DNA from: Pisaster brevispinus
Lineage: Eukaryota; Echinodermata; Asteroidea; Forcipulatida; Asteriidae
Assembly (NCBI GenBank): GCA_023634235.1
Contig: JAMKCF010000015.1
Coordinates: 3,263,698-3,327,697, forward strand
Direction of reading: 5' to 3'
DNA: 64,000 nt
The position numbers were made by a program, and so were the translations under genes. The notes under the pieces are model-generated. The model saw only the letters and a list, made by a program, of their open reading frames with translations. It was not told the DNA's origin and ran no database searches. Every line of letters starts with the position of its first letter. The stretch's first letter is position 1. This document shows, in pieces, positions 11,401 through 24,400 of the stretch.

Positions 11401-14400
11401 GGTGAATGTACCACCAGTGTGTCTGACCTGGTTTCTTCCTACCAGGGTGTTTGAGCGTGAACTGCTTGTTCTCACCCATACACACTTGCTTCAATGAGAG
11501 AGAAAAAAGGGCATTCCAACAGCTTTATTCCACGTAGGCCTATACTACATCTCTTTTGGAACTCCTTGCCTAGTGCATGTAATTCCCTCCATCCTACAAT
11601 CTAGACTGTTTTAAGAGGACTATCAATTCCTACCTTCAGCTCCTCTAAGCTAGTTTCATCCCTTTAAAAGTTTTCTTCTTGTAGTCCCTTACCAAGAGTG
11701 GCTTTTAGCCTTGTTTTGTGGCGAACTTATCAAAAACAATTCAATATATTAAAACAAAAATTATACCAATACCTAATAATTTTATTTTTCACCACCAGCT
11801 GAAGTGCTCACCGATAGTTATAAAGACGTCTCGTTCACTGACTACACACCAGACTGGAGACATCATCGAAAATTCTTCTCTTCGTCTTTAAGGTGAGAAC
11901 GATGAGAAACAAATATTCCCGTCAGAGACATTTTATTGTCGCCAACCTGGGTCCCCCGTGTACCAGTTTACCCGTAATACTTTACCATCCTCAATTGATA
12001 GTATATTTACGTACAATCAGGAGATTCTTTCTCACTCTACTCGTCAAGCCTCCGACCTTTATGTACCGAGCTTCTCTCACTCATAAAACAGTCAAGCCTC
12101 TACAAAATCGCGCTGTATTTAAGCGTAAATTTGAGGCTACTTTGTTGAATTCCTATTCTTGATAGATCTTTTTTTTCTTCTTGTTTCTTGCTTACATTCC
12201 TGACCTGTGTTTGTTCGTTCTTGTCCATTGTTCGTTTGTCATGACTGTTTGTAATTAGGTAATTACTTTCATTGTAAGCAGCGTGTGCATTGAGCCTTCT
12301 TGGTCACCTGACCTTCCAAGGCAATTTTTTCTACTTGGAGTGGCTGGCATCTTCCTAAAGACTTCAAAAATCATTCTCGGCTCAACGCACCAGCTTGCTC
12401 CACAGTTTCATTAACTTCCATGCTTGTTCTTGATTTAATTAAAGTCTTATCAAACAACTGTTTATCTCTTAACTTCCAATTTACACTGTCTTTGATTTGT
12501 TACTGATTGATTGACTGAGTTCGTCTGCTCAGGACTATAAGGTCGTCAGTACAGTTTGTGTGAATTAAAAAACTCCTATAAATTGATCAGGAGTGGTCCC
12601 CGAAGTATTTGTTTGTGGCAAAAAGAAACAACCGTTTTCTAAATAGAACATTTATGCGATGATTTTGATTTATTCATGACCTTGTGATCATTGCGGACGT
12701 GAAATTGCAGTTAACGGCCATATAGCACTGATCTGACGAGCTCTCGTTCTAAAGCCAGTTTTATTTTGGTGTTTTTGAGTGTACATTCGTTTGATTTGAC
12801 AAGAGAAGCTATATTTATCTTGTTTATTTTCTTCTGATGACGTTTAGGAGTTTTACAGGAGGCAATAGGCTAGAAACCATCGCGCACGAACGTCTGGGGG
12901 AACTGGAGAAATATCTTGACGCCCGTCTTGGCCAGGAAGTCTACGCCACCTCAATCGTTGATATCGCCATTCTCGGGATCCTCACCCATATATCGTTTGG
13001 ATACGAGTGAGTTTAATGTTGGTACTTTTCTTAACCAAGAACTCTGACCTCTTTGAAAAGAGACACCAAACAGAAGTCCATAGAAACCAGTTAGGGCGGG
13101 GATCCAGTTCGCTCGCCCAGTTTAACACCCTCAACACTATCAGGGTATCATGGAAAATGCTGCTTATGTCCATGTTTTCACCAAAGTTCAATACCCTTGG
13201 TTGGGTCAAAGTCCTTGATATCCTAGACTGGACCATTAAGAGGGGGATCAGGTCCTAGAGTTGCGTAGTTTTTGTGTGTGTGGGTGTCTGGGCACACCCA
13301 CCGGTCACTTAATAAAAGTTTAATTATCCTTTAAAAAATAGATAGCAACTAAAAGTTGCGTTAAAAACCATATATTGAAGGTTGTGGATATATTCTTCTT
13401 TGTGTGTGTGTGTTAATGAGGCTAGATTTAGATTTATTTGATTGCTTCCTATCCTAATGTTACTGATGTTGGGGCGGGGTGGGGTACAAGACTGATCACG
13501 ACGAATAACGTTTGGTTTTAGAGAACACTATGCATTAACTTTCGCTTTACATTTTCATTCAATCAGAAATGACGACATACACGAGCAGATGATGAGAATG
13601 ATTCCTGGTGATATAGCGATGCTTGTGATTGGTAAACGCATGGCAGTAGATGTCTTTGCCTTCATGAAACACGTTTCCAGAAAGGAGAAGAAGTTCATCA
13701 AGGCAGTCAGTGCCAAGTTCAATGGCCTCATTGATGCAGAGGTGCAGCGTCACAAAGAGACCTTTGACCCAAGTAAGTATATAATGCTCTGGAGATTTGC
13801 GAGGATTCGGGCTAGCTCGGTGGTCTAGTGGTAAGACATCTGTGCTAGCACTGTTTTCTCCAAAGTGCAATGCCCCTGGCGAGTAAAAGTCTTTCGTATC
13901 CTAGACTGGACCATTCCACAAGAAGGGTGTCAGGACTCAGAGTTGTGCAATTATTGGGGGTTTGTTTTCGGCAGGAGGGCTGTAAGTATTTTCACTTAGG
14001 TACTCTGAGAACAAAATCGTACAGACATAGACCTACCCAGATCCAACTCTCATGATACAGTGGAACCATCTGTTCTTTGTAGCAGCTAGGCTTCCAGTGG
14101 AATTGATTCCCACCCGATTGATATGCCTTGGAAATTTGGGAAAGTACCGAGTGTCGTTCTTAATACACACCGGTTTAAGGGTAGCAATCAAACAAACAAT
14201 AGGAGTTAATCAAATCAAGCTAGCCAATACGAAGTCATCGCTCCGCATGACGCCGCTCGTTATCATTGCAGTTTTAACCAAGATGGCCGTTTTAGTCTTA
14301 CATACCGAAGATGACCGTAACAAAACTTTTGATTGGATTAAATCAAATCTCTTCAACTAAAAGTAGGGTCATAGTTTGGAAAATACTTATAAAAAGACCA

Positions 14401-16679
14401 TAAAACTTACTTTGTAAGAAGCACTTCAGCTGTTGGTAGTATAAACTTATTGAAAAAAAAAGTTCTGCTGTTTTCTCATCAAGTAGACACTGTGTTTTCA
14501 GCTTAACTTTCTCATGTGACTTTGTATCTTTCTTGGTACTTTTGCTTATTTTATATCAGTATTACGTTGACAAAAACCAATATATTATATTTGACCCTGA
14601 TACGTTTAACTAAACAATCAATACAACAGACTCAACACAATGCTCTGTGCACGACCTTTTAACAACCTCGTGCCCTTGATTATCTGTTTTGTTAAAGTGA
14701 ACATCCGAGACATGATCGATGAGCTGATAAGGTCGCAGAAAGAAGCAAAGGATAGTGGCGAAACCGATCTGGACTTCTTTTCAGATTCGCACCTTGCTCA
14801 GACTATTGCCAACGTCCTTGTTGGAGGTAGGTATAATTGTCAATAACCGGAGAAAATACAGTCTCTGGATTAGTGATGACCAAGCAAAGTTTGTTCCTGT
14901 GTACTTTTGGAACTTGTGATATCGGATGGCCGGATGGTGTCAGGGCCACATGGAAACAAATGGTGTGGTTAAAATCCGCTGCAGATAGACTTTCCCTTGA
15001 ACGACTCTTGGCCAGGAAAAACAAAAACACAAACCATAAATCGAGAATACCATTCGTCATGCCTTCATGCAAAAAGAAAAACAGTTTTCTAAAATAAATA
15101 AAGGGGGTCCAGGTTATCTGTTATCGATTTTACCCTATCTAGATTCTTTCTAGAGACAGTGTGTGGGTGTGAAAGACGCCATTTTAATGTTGCCCTTATT
15201 TACTCTCAGGTGGTATTGGTACTTCGCATAGCAGCTATTGGGCCTTGGCTTGTATGGTCGAAAATCCCCACCTCCAAGAAAAGGTAGCTGACGTCGTAGA
15301 GGGCGCCGTTGGTCATCACCGTATGCCATCACTAAGTGACAGAAGTGCCTTGAAGTATGTCGAGGCTGTTGCTATGGAGGCACTGAGATTCGCATCTGCT
15401 GCTCCCATCGGTGTCCCCAGGAAAGCGACCTGTGACGTCAATTTCCGTAAGTACTTCCTTGGTTCATGTAGGAAGGAAATGCCGGGTGTCAATCTTTTAT
15501 GCAATGTCCAGTTCAAGAACGGAAGGCACTGTGGCTGCGAAGGTCAGCCCCTACACATTTCACCTTTCAACCTTTAAATAGTATCTGGCAATCACTCTAC
15601 ACATACATCTGGGTTCTCTAATCATCAAGGGAAGTGTGAAACCTTATCTACGCCCTCTGTCGACGGAGAAAGGTTGGCGGTTCATGGTGTTATGGTATCA
15701 GTGGAGTCAGAAATTCACAACCCAAATTTATAAATGAAAACTCAGTAGTCTTGGTGGATAAGCTAATTGTCTCAAGACGAGGACATGGCACTGATGCCTT
15801 TTTGAAACCAAACGTGCATAATCTGACTACATATATATTAATATACATGTATATCTTTCTTTTTTTTACTTAAATAAATTTGTACATTTTATTTTTAGGT
15901 GGTTATAAGATTCCAGTGGGGACTCCAGTGTTGTATAACATGTATGCTGTCCATTTCGATGAGAAGAACTTTGAGGAGCCCTTTCAGTTCAAACCAGGTG
16001 AGAAACCGCGAGAAACCTGACAGTGATTAGAGCAGGCTAGTCGAAACGTCGAGACAAATTCAGAACTCACTCTGCGGCAGTGAAGTTAAATAACGAGAAG
16101 TCCCCTCGATCCACTAAGCGAAAGAAGTAGTCCCGGCCGAGTCCCCACCTCTCCATCAGGTAGTACTCATGAACAAGCAGTTCTTTTCAGAACAAGGCTC
16201 CCGAATTCCGGAATCTTCCCTGCGGAAGTAGAATAAATAGCAAGACAAGTTCTCATGAACAAATTTACACAGCAAAGAAAATATACACACGGGCTTACCG
16301 CAAACTGAATAACGGAAATTCGTTTGTGTGTAATTGGAAATTCGACGTTTCAATCAGTATGATGTTGTGGTCATCAGCATCGTTGTCATTTTTATCATTT
16401 TCATTCGTCTTTCTATACTTTTCAGAGCGTTTCATCAATGAAGATGGCAACATCAAACACTCTCAAAGCTTCATTCCCTTTGGCGTTGGCCACCGCCAGT
16501 GCCTCGGTAAGACCCAGGGCGAGACCATCATGTACCTTGTCTATGCTTGGCTGTTCCAGAGGTATATCTTCACCAAAGTACCTGAGCAAGAGCATCAGTC
16601 ACTCCTCGTACAGAATCCAGAGATACAAGCTGCACGCTCCCCAAAGCCGTTCAAAGTCATTGTGCATAAGCGATATTAG
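8468..16679 (+). CDS. Cytochrome P450, clan 2-like (P450-A), nine exons, intact
   Basis: Coding exons: 8468-8681, 9271-9450, 11799-11892, 12848-13006, 13567-13772, 14698-14826, 15210-15446, 15899-15997, 16426-16679. All introns are GT-AG; phases 1,1,2,2,1,1,1,1; the sum is 1572 nt, giving 523 aa with no internal stop. Seen: N-terminal hydrophobic anchor (about residues 14-38), a His-rich stretch (40-51), proline hinge PGGP then LLGN, helix-C WRHHR (W151-R155), I-helix GGIGTS (T332; the usual acid is G331), EALR (E384-R387), PERF-equivalent KPERF (438-442), and heme loop FGVGHRQCLG with Cys465. Length and nine-exon layout fit clan 2 (CYP2-type) microsomal enzymes, which take electrons from NADPH-P450 reductase at the ER. 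Substrate unknown. The start is the ATG just before the anchor (G at +4). It is the upstream member of a tandem pair with P450-B. Family membership is very secure; subfamily is not assignable by eye. Confidence 0.95.
9484..9842 (+). mobile_element. MITE, TACAGGATTGGTA family (copy 3), intron 2 of P450-A
   Basis: The same internal landmarks as the other copies, with degraded termini. It begins about 35 bp after the exon 2 donor. Confidence 0.65.
10275..10493. mobile_element. MITE, CACTGCAAAAAAC / GGGTGTTA family (copy 1)
   Basis: Starts TACACTGCATAAAACCGG and ends TTTTTTGCAGTGTA. The interior has inverted GGTGTTA and TAACACC motifs and a C-run. Related to 51483-51676. In intron 2 of P450-A. 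Confidence 0.65.
11500..11645 (+). pseudogene. Possible LINE reverse-transcriptase C-terminal remnant
   Basis: One frame reads NSFIPRRPILHLFWNSLPSA, like the FxPRxxxLWNSLP tail of many non-LTR retrotransposon proteins. It is interrupted and short, so the assignment is tentative. In intron 2 of P450-A. Confidence 0.35.
11940..12162 (+). pseudogene. Possible second degenerate LINE tail
   Basis: A frame ends with AVFKRKFEATLLNSYS after RASLTHKTVKPL, resembling the WNSLP-to-FKRKL terminus of LINE proteins but with the WNSLP core degraded. It begins just after the exon 3 donor of P450-A. Weak evidence. Confidence 0.3.
13081..13262 (+). repeat. Interspersed repeat related to 13808-14040
   Basis: Shares CCAAAGT.CAAT.CCC, AAAGTC.TT..TATCCTAG and ACTGGACCATT with the element in the next intron of the same gene. 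Confidence 0.6.
13808..14040 (+). repeat. SINE-like repeat with tRNA-like head
   Basis: Begins GCTCGGTGGTCTAGTGGTAA, which looks like an RNA polymerase III box A; the downstream body is shared with 13081-13262. No clear box B was found, so the SINE call is tentative. In intron 5 of P450-A. Confidence 0.45.
16000..16425. other. Intron 8 of P450-A; possible retroelement fragment
   Basis: Contains TAGTCGAAACGTCGAGAC and ACAAGCAGTTCTTTTCAGAA, of a style often seen at the 3' ends of Penelope-like or Gypsy elements. No coding domain is readable, so class is unassigned. Confidence 0.25.
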
Positions 16680-16838
16680 TGTCATTTTAAAAAACCTGCA
16701 ATGAGAGCCGATTGAAGGACATGCTGACATTATTTAAATATTATTTCCATTGTCTGAACTACAATGTACACACTACTCAACTCGTGATATCTTAAGCTGC
16801 GCCAGGCTACCCAGATCTTTTGTGCTGCATACAAAAGA

Positions 16839-16930
16839 CACTGTAAAAAACCACTGTGTGGACATGTGTAAGTCCACATAGTGTTTTAAGTCCCTACATT
16901 ATATGGACTTCTTGTGTTCTCAGGTCTACA
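16839..16930 (+). repeat. Short repeat GTGTAAGTCCACATAGTGTT (copy 1)
   Basis: A 90-bp unit, CACTGTAAAAAACC followed by TGTGTAAGTCCACATAGTGT, recurs at 46492-46585 with high similarity. It is just downstream of P450-A. Confidence 0.6.
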
Positions 16931-17410
16931 TTTCGTTTACATAACACGGGTCATAGAGGGGCGTCAATTCATGATTTGGTTAGGAGGGGCAGGACAAAAC
17001 TCTGCCAGCACAGTCTGTGTACATGTACTAAATCCGTTTGTCATTATTGTCAACTATGGTAGATTGAACCAAGTTATACAACTTTATTCATCAGTTAACC
17101 AAATAGATCAACATAAATAAGCCAAGACAACACCCATGTAAACAACACACTTTGATAAATAAAAATCGGTGAAGCAAAATAAACTCTCTTATCCTTTGAA
17201 GAAAGCTTGTCGGCGTTTGCTGAGAGGCAACCATGGGGGGCTGTGTAACCAAACAGGTTCCTCGCTGGACGAAAGTGGTTCTCATCTGACGTCACACTGC
17301 GTTTAGTTGGCCATCTTTTATGGGCAAGGATCATCATAATCTTGAACCACATACGCGCTTTGCGTAAATCCCGCTTGCGGCACGCGGGAATTTCATCAAA
17401 TTCCTTGCAT

Positions 17411-17590
17411 GATAGACCCTCTTGCATTATGACGTCACACTCTCAAAAAGCGCCCCCACTGAGGCCAAAAGGAGGCAAATCATTGGACGATAGCTGTTCT
17501 TTGTGCGTAAAAACGTGCGTGTGACCTCGGCGTATCCCTAGTGAGGGCGCTTTTGGGAGTGTGACGTCCATTATGCAAGGGACGTCTGTT
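17411..17590. mobile_element. MITE, TTATGCA-related (copy 3)
   Basis: Inverted termini CTTGCATTATGACGTCACAC and GTGTGACGTCCATTATGCAA. The interior has GAGGCCAAAAGGAGGCAAAT and TAGTGAGGGCGC, like the other members. Confidence 0.65.
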
Positions 17591-17828
17591 GCTCGGTGAA
17601 CCACTTGACGGAGTCGCAAATTTAGAAAGCTTGACGCAGCTCAAAGCCAACACCCAATTTGCCCGTAAAGGTGGCGTCTTTCGGGAACTAAATTGAAAAG
17701 AAATGGTGCTTTTTCATGCAGGAGTTTAAAGTAAACAAGTACAGTATTTTTGTTTATAAATATATTGACATGTTCTCAATATTTATATCACTAAAATGGG
17801 GTTCTTTTCCTTAAAGGTGCTATTCGGG

Positions 17829-18140
17829 TACAGGATTGGTAGAGCTGACAAAGTAGTCGCAGAAAAGTGTTCATGTTTTGTGTGATCAACCATAAACATG
17901 AAATAACAAACCTGTGAAAATATGGGCTTATTCTGTTGTGTAAGACAGGAGAAAATAGTGAAAAACTATGCCCAATTTTCAGCATGTGAACACATTGTCC
18001 TTAGTTTTGGTTGTAGTTGAGCTTTTTGAAGGTTTTCAGATACAGAATTCTCCAATATGACTTCATTTCAGGGGGGAATTGAGAAAAAAATTGTTCTAGT
18101 CCGTTTTTTATTTTTTTTTTGTCCTTACCAATCCTGTATA
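17829..18140 (+). mobile_element. MITE, TACAGGATTGGTA family (copy 4)
   Basis: The best-preserved termini in the window: TACAGGATTGGTAGAGCTGA at the left and TTACCAATCCTGTATA at the right, which are inverted repeats of each other. No coding capacity. Confidence 0.85.
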
Positions 18141-20053
18141 AAACCCTTTACTAGTCTTCGATGGATTGTTGTATATAGATGACTAAGAGTATGTTATAAG
18201 CGTGTGCTTCATGGTATAGGTGAAGCTGATTAAAGTCATTATTTGATTACAGTGTACTTTCTTCAAGATTTTTGTTTTTAGAGGAGAGAAGTAGGGGCCG
18301 AGGTTGTGGCAGAAAGTGAATATTAAAAAAGCCAACTATTCTTTGATCAATCTAGAACACCTTAAACATGCAAATGAGTTTATCCTGTCATTTAGCATTC
18401 ACGGAAAAAGTTGCCTGCATCTTTTACAAATTTTGAAATATTTATGAAATTATAACTTAACGGATTGTTGTTCTTTTTGTGAAGTTAATGGTTAAAGTGA
18501 TTCAAATAATTTATATTGAAAATATCTGCTAAATTAATTGTTTAGATGGATTTTTTTTTTCAAGTGGAATGCTATTAGGGTCTATCAATTATGTCAGTGT
18601 AAAGAGTGTGCCCCATATGACAAATTTGATTGATATTCAACTTGACATAGCCATGCTTGTTTATTAACACGTTATGTGATTCGCAATTGGGTTCCAACAG
18701 ATCCGGATTGAAGTTTGCACTTACTCCATTTGGCTCACATACGGTAACTCCAAATGGAAACACTTCTACAAATTTGATGACTTACAAGAAAGTTTTCGGG
18801 TTTTATGTATTTATTTTAGTAATTTATAGGTATTTTATACGAAGCTTACCTCCAACAACACTAACATTTTGTGCCTAGGGTGCTATATCACCTTATCATC
18901 AAAATTTATGATGAATGTTCAGAGACTAATCTTAAAAGTTCCACAGTATTGTGAAGTAAGATATTATATAGTAGTGTACATAGGTACCCTAATAAGTAGT
19001 AATAAATTAATAATATATATAAGATATTGATCAGCTAATTTTGTGTGTGAATTCTATTTATATATCTTCTGGTTTTCTATACACTATACGATAATGCTTG
19101 AACTGCTTACTAGTACGATGGGCTATACGCAATTTATCAGTGTGAGGGGATCTTTGGATTTCCTCTCGAACGTCCCTTTGTTGTTTCTAAAGTTAATCAT
19201 CCAAATCCAACACTTACAGAATTAAACTGTCTGGTTGTTTTTCCCCCTTGTGGAGGGTTTCTCTTTTGCTTTTGCAAAATATTCTTAATGATTACCTCGT
19301 GTATAGAACATGAGGACTTGTTAACAACCAACAGAATGTTTTGTTGAGTTTGTCGTTTATAATATATAACCGACACTCTGACTTCAAGGTTGTTGGGGTT
19401 TTTTGTTTACCTTTGTTGTAAAATCCAACAGCATGGCTCAGTTATTCTTCTATAAAACAGACGCACACACCCACATAACCTTGGTCAGCAAAAATAACAA
19501 TAGTGTTGTCCGTCTAACCTCAATATCTGACCTGTTCATGTATTCATTGATCCACCAAGTAAACTCACCTTGCAGTGCTTAAGTTAACTGTGGTGACCTC
19601 AACCATTGCGATTCAGTTTGCATACACAAAAGGCGAGTTATTTATAGTTACCAACAGAAGAGCTTTAAAAAATAACATCAGACTTTTCACGATATCGATT
19701 TAAGCATGGAGGAAGGTTCATAAATTGAGAAAGAGCTACGCAGTCCTGTTAACACTATCGATTCCAAACTCACCCACGTTTAATCTTTAAAAAGTCAGTC
19801 GAATCCGGACTCTTGAGTCCATCTTTTACTTTACATCCAAACAACGGGCCCAAATTATTCTATCAGAACAACGACATCATCAGATTAACAATGAAGGTCG
19901 GATAAAGGTTAGCCTGTCCAATCCCACTTGTCCATTATTAGATGAATGAACAATGAACGGTGGGACAAGGTCAGGCTAATTAATGCCCGACTGATAAAAC
20001 AGGAACTCAACCACTTTGTGAATAAAGTGTGTAAATTTTAAAACTTTTCTTCT
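18141..20053. other. Intergenic, AT-rich; imperfect hairpin at 19907-19980
   Basis: No gene recognised. The hairpin pairs GGTTAGCCTG and CCCACTTGTCCATT with AATGAACGGTGGGACAAGG and CAGGCTAA. Confidence 0.5.
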
Positions 20054-20474
20054 AAAGGCAGGGTATACTTTCGATAATTGTCAAAGACCAGTGTCCTCAC
20101 TTGGTGTATCCCAACTTATGCATACATCATCTGGGCTTAATTGGTCATCGAAGTTGCAAGAAAAATAATGAAAGAGAAACAAACTTTGTTGCATATAATT
20201 GTGTTAGTGTTTTTTCAGATGCCTGAGAAAAGGCTTCATGCCTGAAGCATTTCTGAGATGCCTGAGAAAGATTTCATGTCTGATGAAGCCTCTCTCATAA
20301 TTCAAAATTTTCGGGTGAAAAATTACCTCTCTCTCTCTTAAAACCACATTACTCAAAGGGGTTCGTTTTGAACGATGTGTTACATTATCAACAACTCTCC
20401 AGTGCTATTTACCAAGTAAGTTTTTAGGGTCATTTACTTGTGGAGTAACTACTAAAAGCACACCGCGCCTTTAA
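20054..20474 (+). mobile_element. MITE, AAAGGCAGGGTATACTTT family (copy 1, complete)
   Basis: Starts AAAGGCAGGGTATACTTTCG and ends with CACACCGCGCCTTTAA. Internal landmarks: TTGTCAAAGACCAGT, CTCACTTGGTG and TTTACCAAGTAAGTTTTTAG. This uninterrupted copy defines the empty site for the SINE insertion at 38.8 kb. Confidence 0.75.
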
Positions 20475-20671
20475 CCATAACATTGTTATTGTTTTACTCT
20501 CAGTTTACTGTCTTTGATTAATCGCTTGTTTTTAGAGTCCTCTGTATTTTACTTTTTTGCGGTCTGTATACACGACCTTGAGGGATAGTAACTGTAACAC
20601 CGATACGACTTAATACCCTGCTAAATAACTTATAAAACTACAAAAACGAATACAAACGTCTAAGAAAGGTC

Positions 20672-21015
20672 TTAAAGGGGCACATTGTCTTGGATTGGGC
20701 GATTTGGGCTAAGAAAAGCGTTCGTTACGAAATGAATTTAAATGAATATGGTTGGAAAGATTTTTTTTTTTTAAATGCCTTAAAATTGTGTGGGTTTTTT
20801 CCTTATATTTCGTGAACCTACACCGTCCGCCATTTTGTGGAACTCCACAATATGGTGGACGTTGTTACTTCACAAAGTAAAAGGAAAGCCATGCAATTTC
20901 GAGGCATATATATTCTACTTTCAAAACATCCTTCCAACCATATTTATTTCAATTCATTAAAAAAAACACGCTTTTCATGGCACAAATCGCCCAATAAGGC
21001 AACTTGTCCCTTTAA
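20672..21015. mobile_element. MITE, TTAAAGGGGCAC family (copy 1)
   Basis: Left end CTTAAAGGGGCACATTGTCT, right end CAACTTGTCCCTTTAA. Internal GCCATTTTGTGGA, ATATTCTACTTTCAAAACATC and CCAACCATATTTATTTCAA recur at 35.2, 35.95, 50.1 and 62.5 kb. Confidence 0.75.
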
Positions 21016-21416
21016 AACCGTGGTGGTGATTCCAGCCCTTTCTTGGTAGCGTGGTTGGAGCTTTAACGTTGGAATTTTAAGTTCTCCGTTGGCTTAGTAG
21101 TAATGTAGTCCAACAACTGGGAAATACACTTCATTGTTATTGTTACACTTTAAACTGTCCCTGAGTGTAATGATGTTTGTGTCCAAAACTGGCGAAGCAT
21201 TTCGGTTACAAAGCTGGTAACCGCAGTTGAGAATGCGGTTGCGCAGTTTAAAAAAAAAGGTGCGCAACGTGCATGGAGTTCATCCGCCTTGCAACAACCC
21301 GACAACCTCTCTGTATACGGGGACAACTGCTGCAGTCTCGTCACAAAACATCGTGGACGTATTGCGCTGTGTGTGTTGAAGGTCCTTCAAGAGTTCGGGA
21401 AGAAAACAAACCGAAA

Positions 21417-24400
21417 ATGTTTGTCTCAGCGGCCATCGGAAGCGATGTCGTGACCAGTGGTGTCTTTCAGATAACCGGTACCACTATTATACTTGGGTCA
21501 ACAGTGGTTGTTCTTGTGGTATTGCTTGTTGTATGTATCGGTGGCGGAAATCACCGAGGAGAAAATGCTCCACCGTCGCCACCAACCCATTGCCTCTTGG
21601 GACATTTAAACAGTAAGTAATCTGTCAGCATTTGCTCCTTTTGTGCCCTTCCTCTGTGCTGTAAAGTTTCTCGCAAGTACCTACGAGAAGTGTGTTTTGC
21701 TTAACCCCAAGGTCTTTGCTCTATACTTTGACCATGACTTGACCAATGGCGGTAAGTTCATGGTAATATGAGTGAGTTGTTACTGCGTCACGGGTAATTC
21801 TACCCCCCCCCCCCTCCATGCGCGGCACTTCTTGGCATGCAGTGAGCAGCCGGGTGGAATTGGGGACCGCTGGGCCACATTGCCACACCCATGTTCCCTA
21901 GCGATCCTCATTATACTTTGTCACATCGAGTGCCCCTCAATTAATGATGGAAATAAATCCGAATCCGACCGCCATGTTTTTATTAACAAAACACAGTATC
22001 TTATTTAACTTAGACTTTTATGATTACGTATTTGGTCATCATAGTAATAAAGTGGCGGTATGGTTAGGCTACCCTCTCCATGGCGATGCTAAGGTTTAAA
22101 GCTCTCTGCTCGCAGCGCTAGTTGATGGCGCAGTTTTAGCAGACGTCTACTATGTGCTGTCGTACCCTGTCTTTGAAGCTGTTTGTGGCTCCTTTTAACG
22201 GCATTTTTGACATGGGGGAGGGGTGTTCGTCGTTTGCACTGCATTGTGATCTGTTCCAACATTAGAATCAGCCCAACTATAGTTAACAGTGGGCCAACTA
22301 TAGTTGGGGTCAGTCCAACTATGGAATCTACCCAACTATAGTGAGGTGCGGTACAGCGGTCTGCCCAACTGTAGTTAGGATCGGTCCAACTTAGATTCGG
22401 CCTATAGTTGGGTTGATTCGATAGTTGGGGCGCAACAGTATTATTAAACAATCATCCACATCCCTTTTTTCAGAAGGTAAACAACGTTAAAGTAACTTCA
22501 TCTTCTCTTGTCTTTACACCCGTATATAGTTATGGCATCTTCAACCCCTCCACCATGGGTTACGCTAGATCAGATGGGGAAGAAGTTTGGTGACGTCATG
22601 TCTTTGAAGGTCGGCCATTGGGCAATAATGCTGAATACGTTTGCCGCCATTAAAGATGCGGCCTTGAACTACGCGAAAGAGATGGGATCTAGACCGACCA
22701 ACTACTCATGTGAGTTTGGTGATATCAGTTACAAAGAAGTTGATAAGTTGCTGTCGTGTGCAATTACACTTTTCTTTTCATTGTGTTTTTGTGGATGGGA
22801 ATTTTAAAGGTATCATACAGGACTGGTAGAGAGCTTACAAAATAGTCGCAGACGGTGTTCATGTTTTGTGTGCTAAACCATGAGATAACAAACCTGTGAA
22901 AATTTGGGGCTTATTCCGTTTAGTGAGTCAGAAGAAAATAGTGAAATACAGTGCACAGTATCCAGCCTAAACACATTGTCTTTAATTTGGGGTGTAACAA
23001 CTGTATCACAGTTTTCTCGAGTATGACTTCATTCCATCAGAGGGGGAAATGTTTCACAGAAAACGTATGAACTTCTTAATCAGTAAGCTTTCAGCTTGAA
23101 GTTAAACAGTGATGTTTTTTATCGTGACCATTCCTGTATACACCCTATACGTGTACTATTCTTATACCATGTTTTATGTTCTTATCATTGCAATTTGCAT
23201 CTTGAATTAACATTAATGTCTACTATTCTTTTGTTCTCTTATATAACACTCTCAGTATTTCATTTCAATTTTGAATTAATGTAAAGGCACGTTTGTCGAT
23301 TTAGGAATGTTAATCCATTTTATCCAGTGTTTCTTATAACGCGAGATGCAATGCAGTGTATTAGTCGTAGGTTGAGATTCAAGGTTCTTATTGCAATACC
23401 TTGGACAAATGCTGACTCTAAAAAAAAAACACTCTAAAAAAACCACTCCCAGTCAGAACTCCCAGTTGACCTATTTCCTGGTCAGGTTGACCTGGAGAGT
23501 AGTTAGAAAATGGGATTTTAAAATGGGTTCTTTGTCATTTTGATCCTTTACTGGGTCAGGCCCAACGGGACACAGTTCTGAGTCGATTCTGAACCGAAAG
23601 TTTTTGGGGTTTTTTCTAGGGTATAGCCAAACATTATTTATAAGTTGCTGTTGTTGATTTCTTCTTTCACTTGTTGTATCTATTGACAGCGAATATGTTG
23701 AATGAGTATGGCAAAGACATATCGCTGGGCTCGTATAGTCAGGACTGGGTACTACTACGTGAGATGGGAATCAACAATCTCAGGTTGGTCTACATTTTGC
23801 ACGTTCGAAAGCTATAAACAGAACAATTGAAGAAATGTGTCCACGGTCTTTGTTTTAAAATGTTCACTTTGCTTCGGGGAATTAAATATTATTGTCTTTT
23901 GCCCACCGATCACCGATGTGTATAGCACTGTATTCTCGGCACTTTCCCGAGTTCTGTGAAACATAGCTCGGTGGTCTGAAACTGCTCTAGAATGACGATT
24001 TTTGGCCGATTTGACCTAAACAATTTAGGTATCAAATTCAAATGGCTAATTTTATAGATCGAGAATGTTGTGATAGTGAACGAAGACACACGCCAGTGAT
24101 AAGTGGAAAATAATTACGAACTAAAATACAAAAACAAAAACATTGTCAGGATCCAGAAGTCACGTCCATTAGCCGTGTATAATTTTGCAAGTTTTGTTTT
24201 TGTTTTTGGGGGTTGTTTTTGTGTGTGCATTGTCCTTGACTTGCGAGAGTATCTGTATGTCAATCGTTCTGTCAAAACGTGTTGAGAGCAAAGATTCTAA
24301 AACTAAATTTCTTGCCTTGAAAATCAGGCCATGCAACTAAAAGTGAAACTATAGTCTCCCGGTCAACGGACTCGACCTTCAACAACCGCTCAACGCCTAC

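Noticed and set aside
22089..22451. 120-codon minus-strand open frame rich in Asn, Tyr, Ser, Trp
   Set aside because: It reads through the CCAACTATAGTTGG array in an intron of P450-B.
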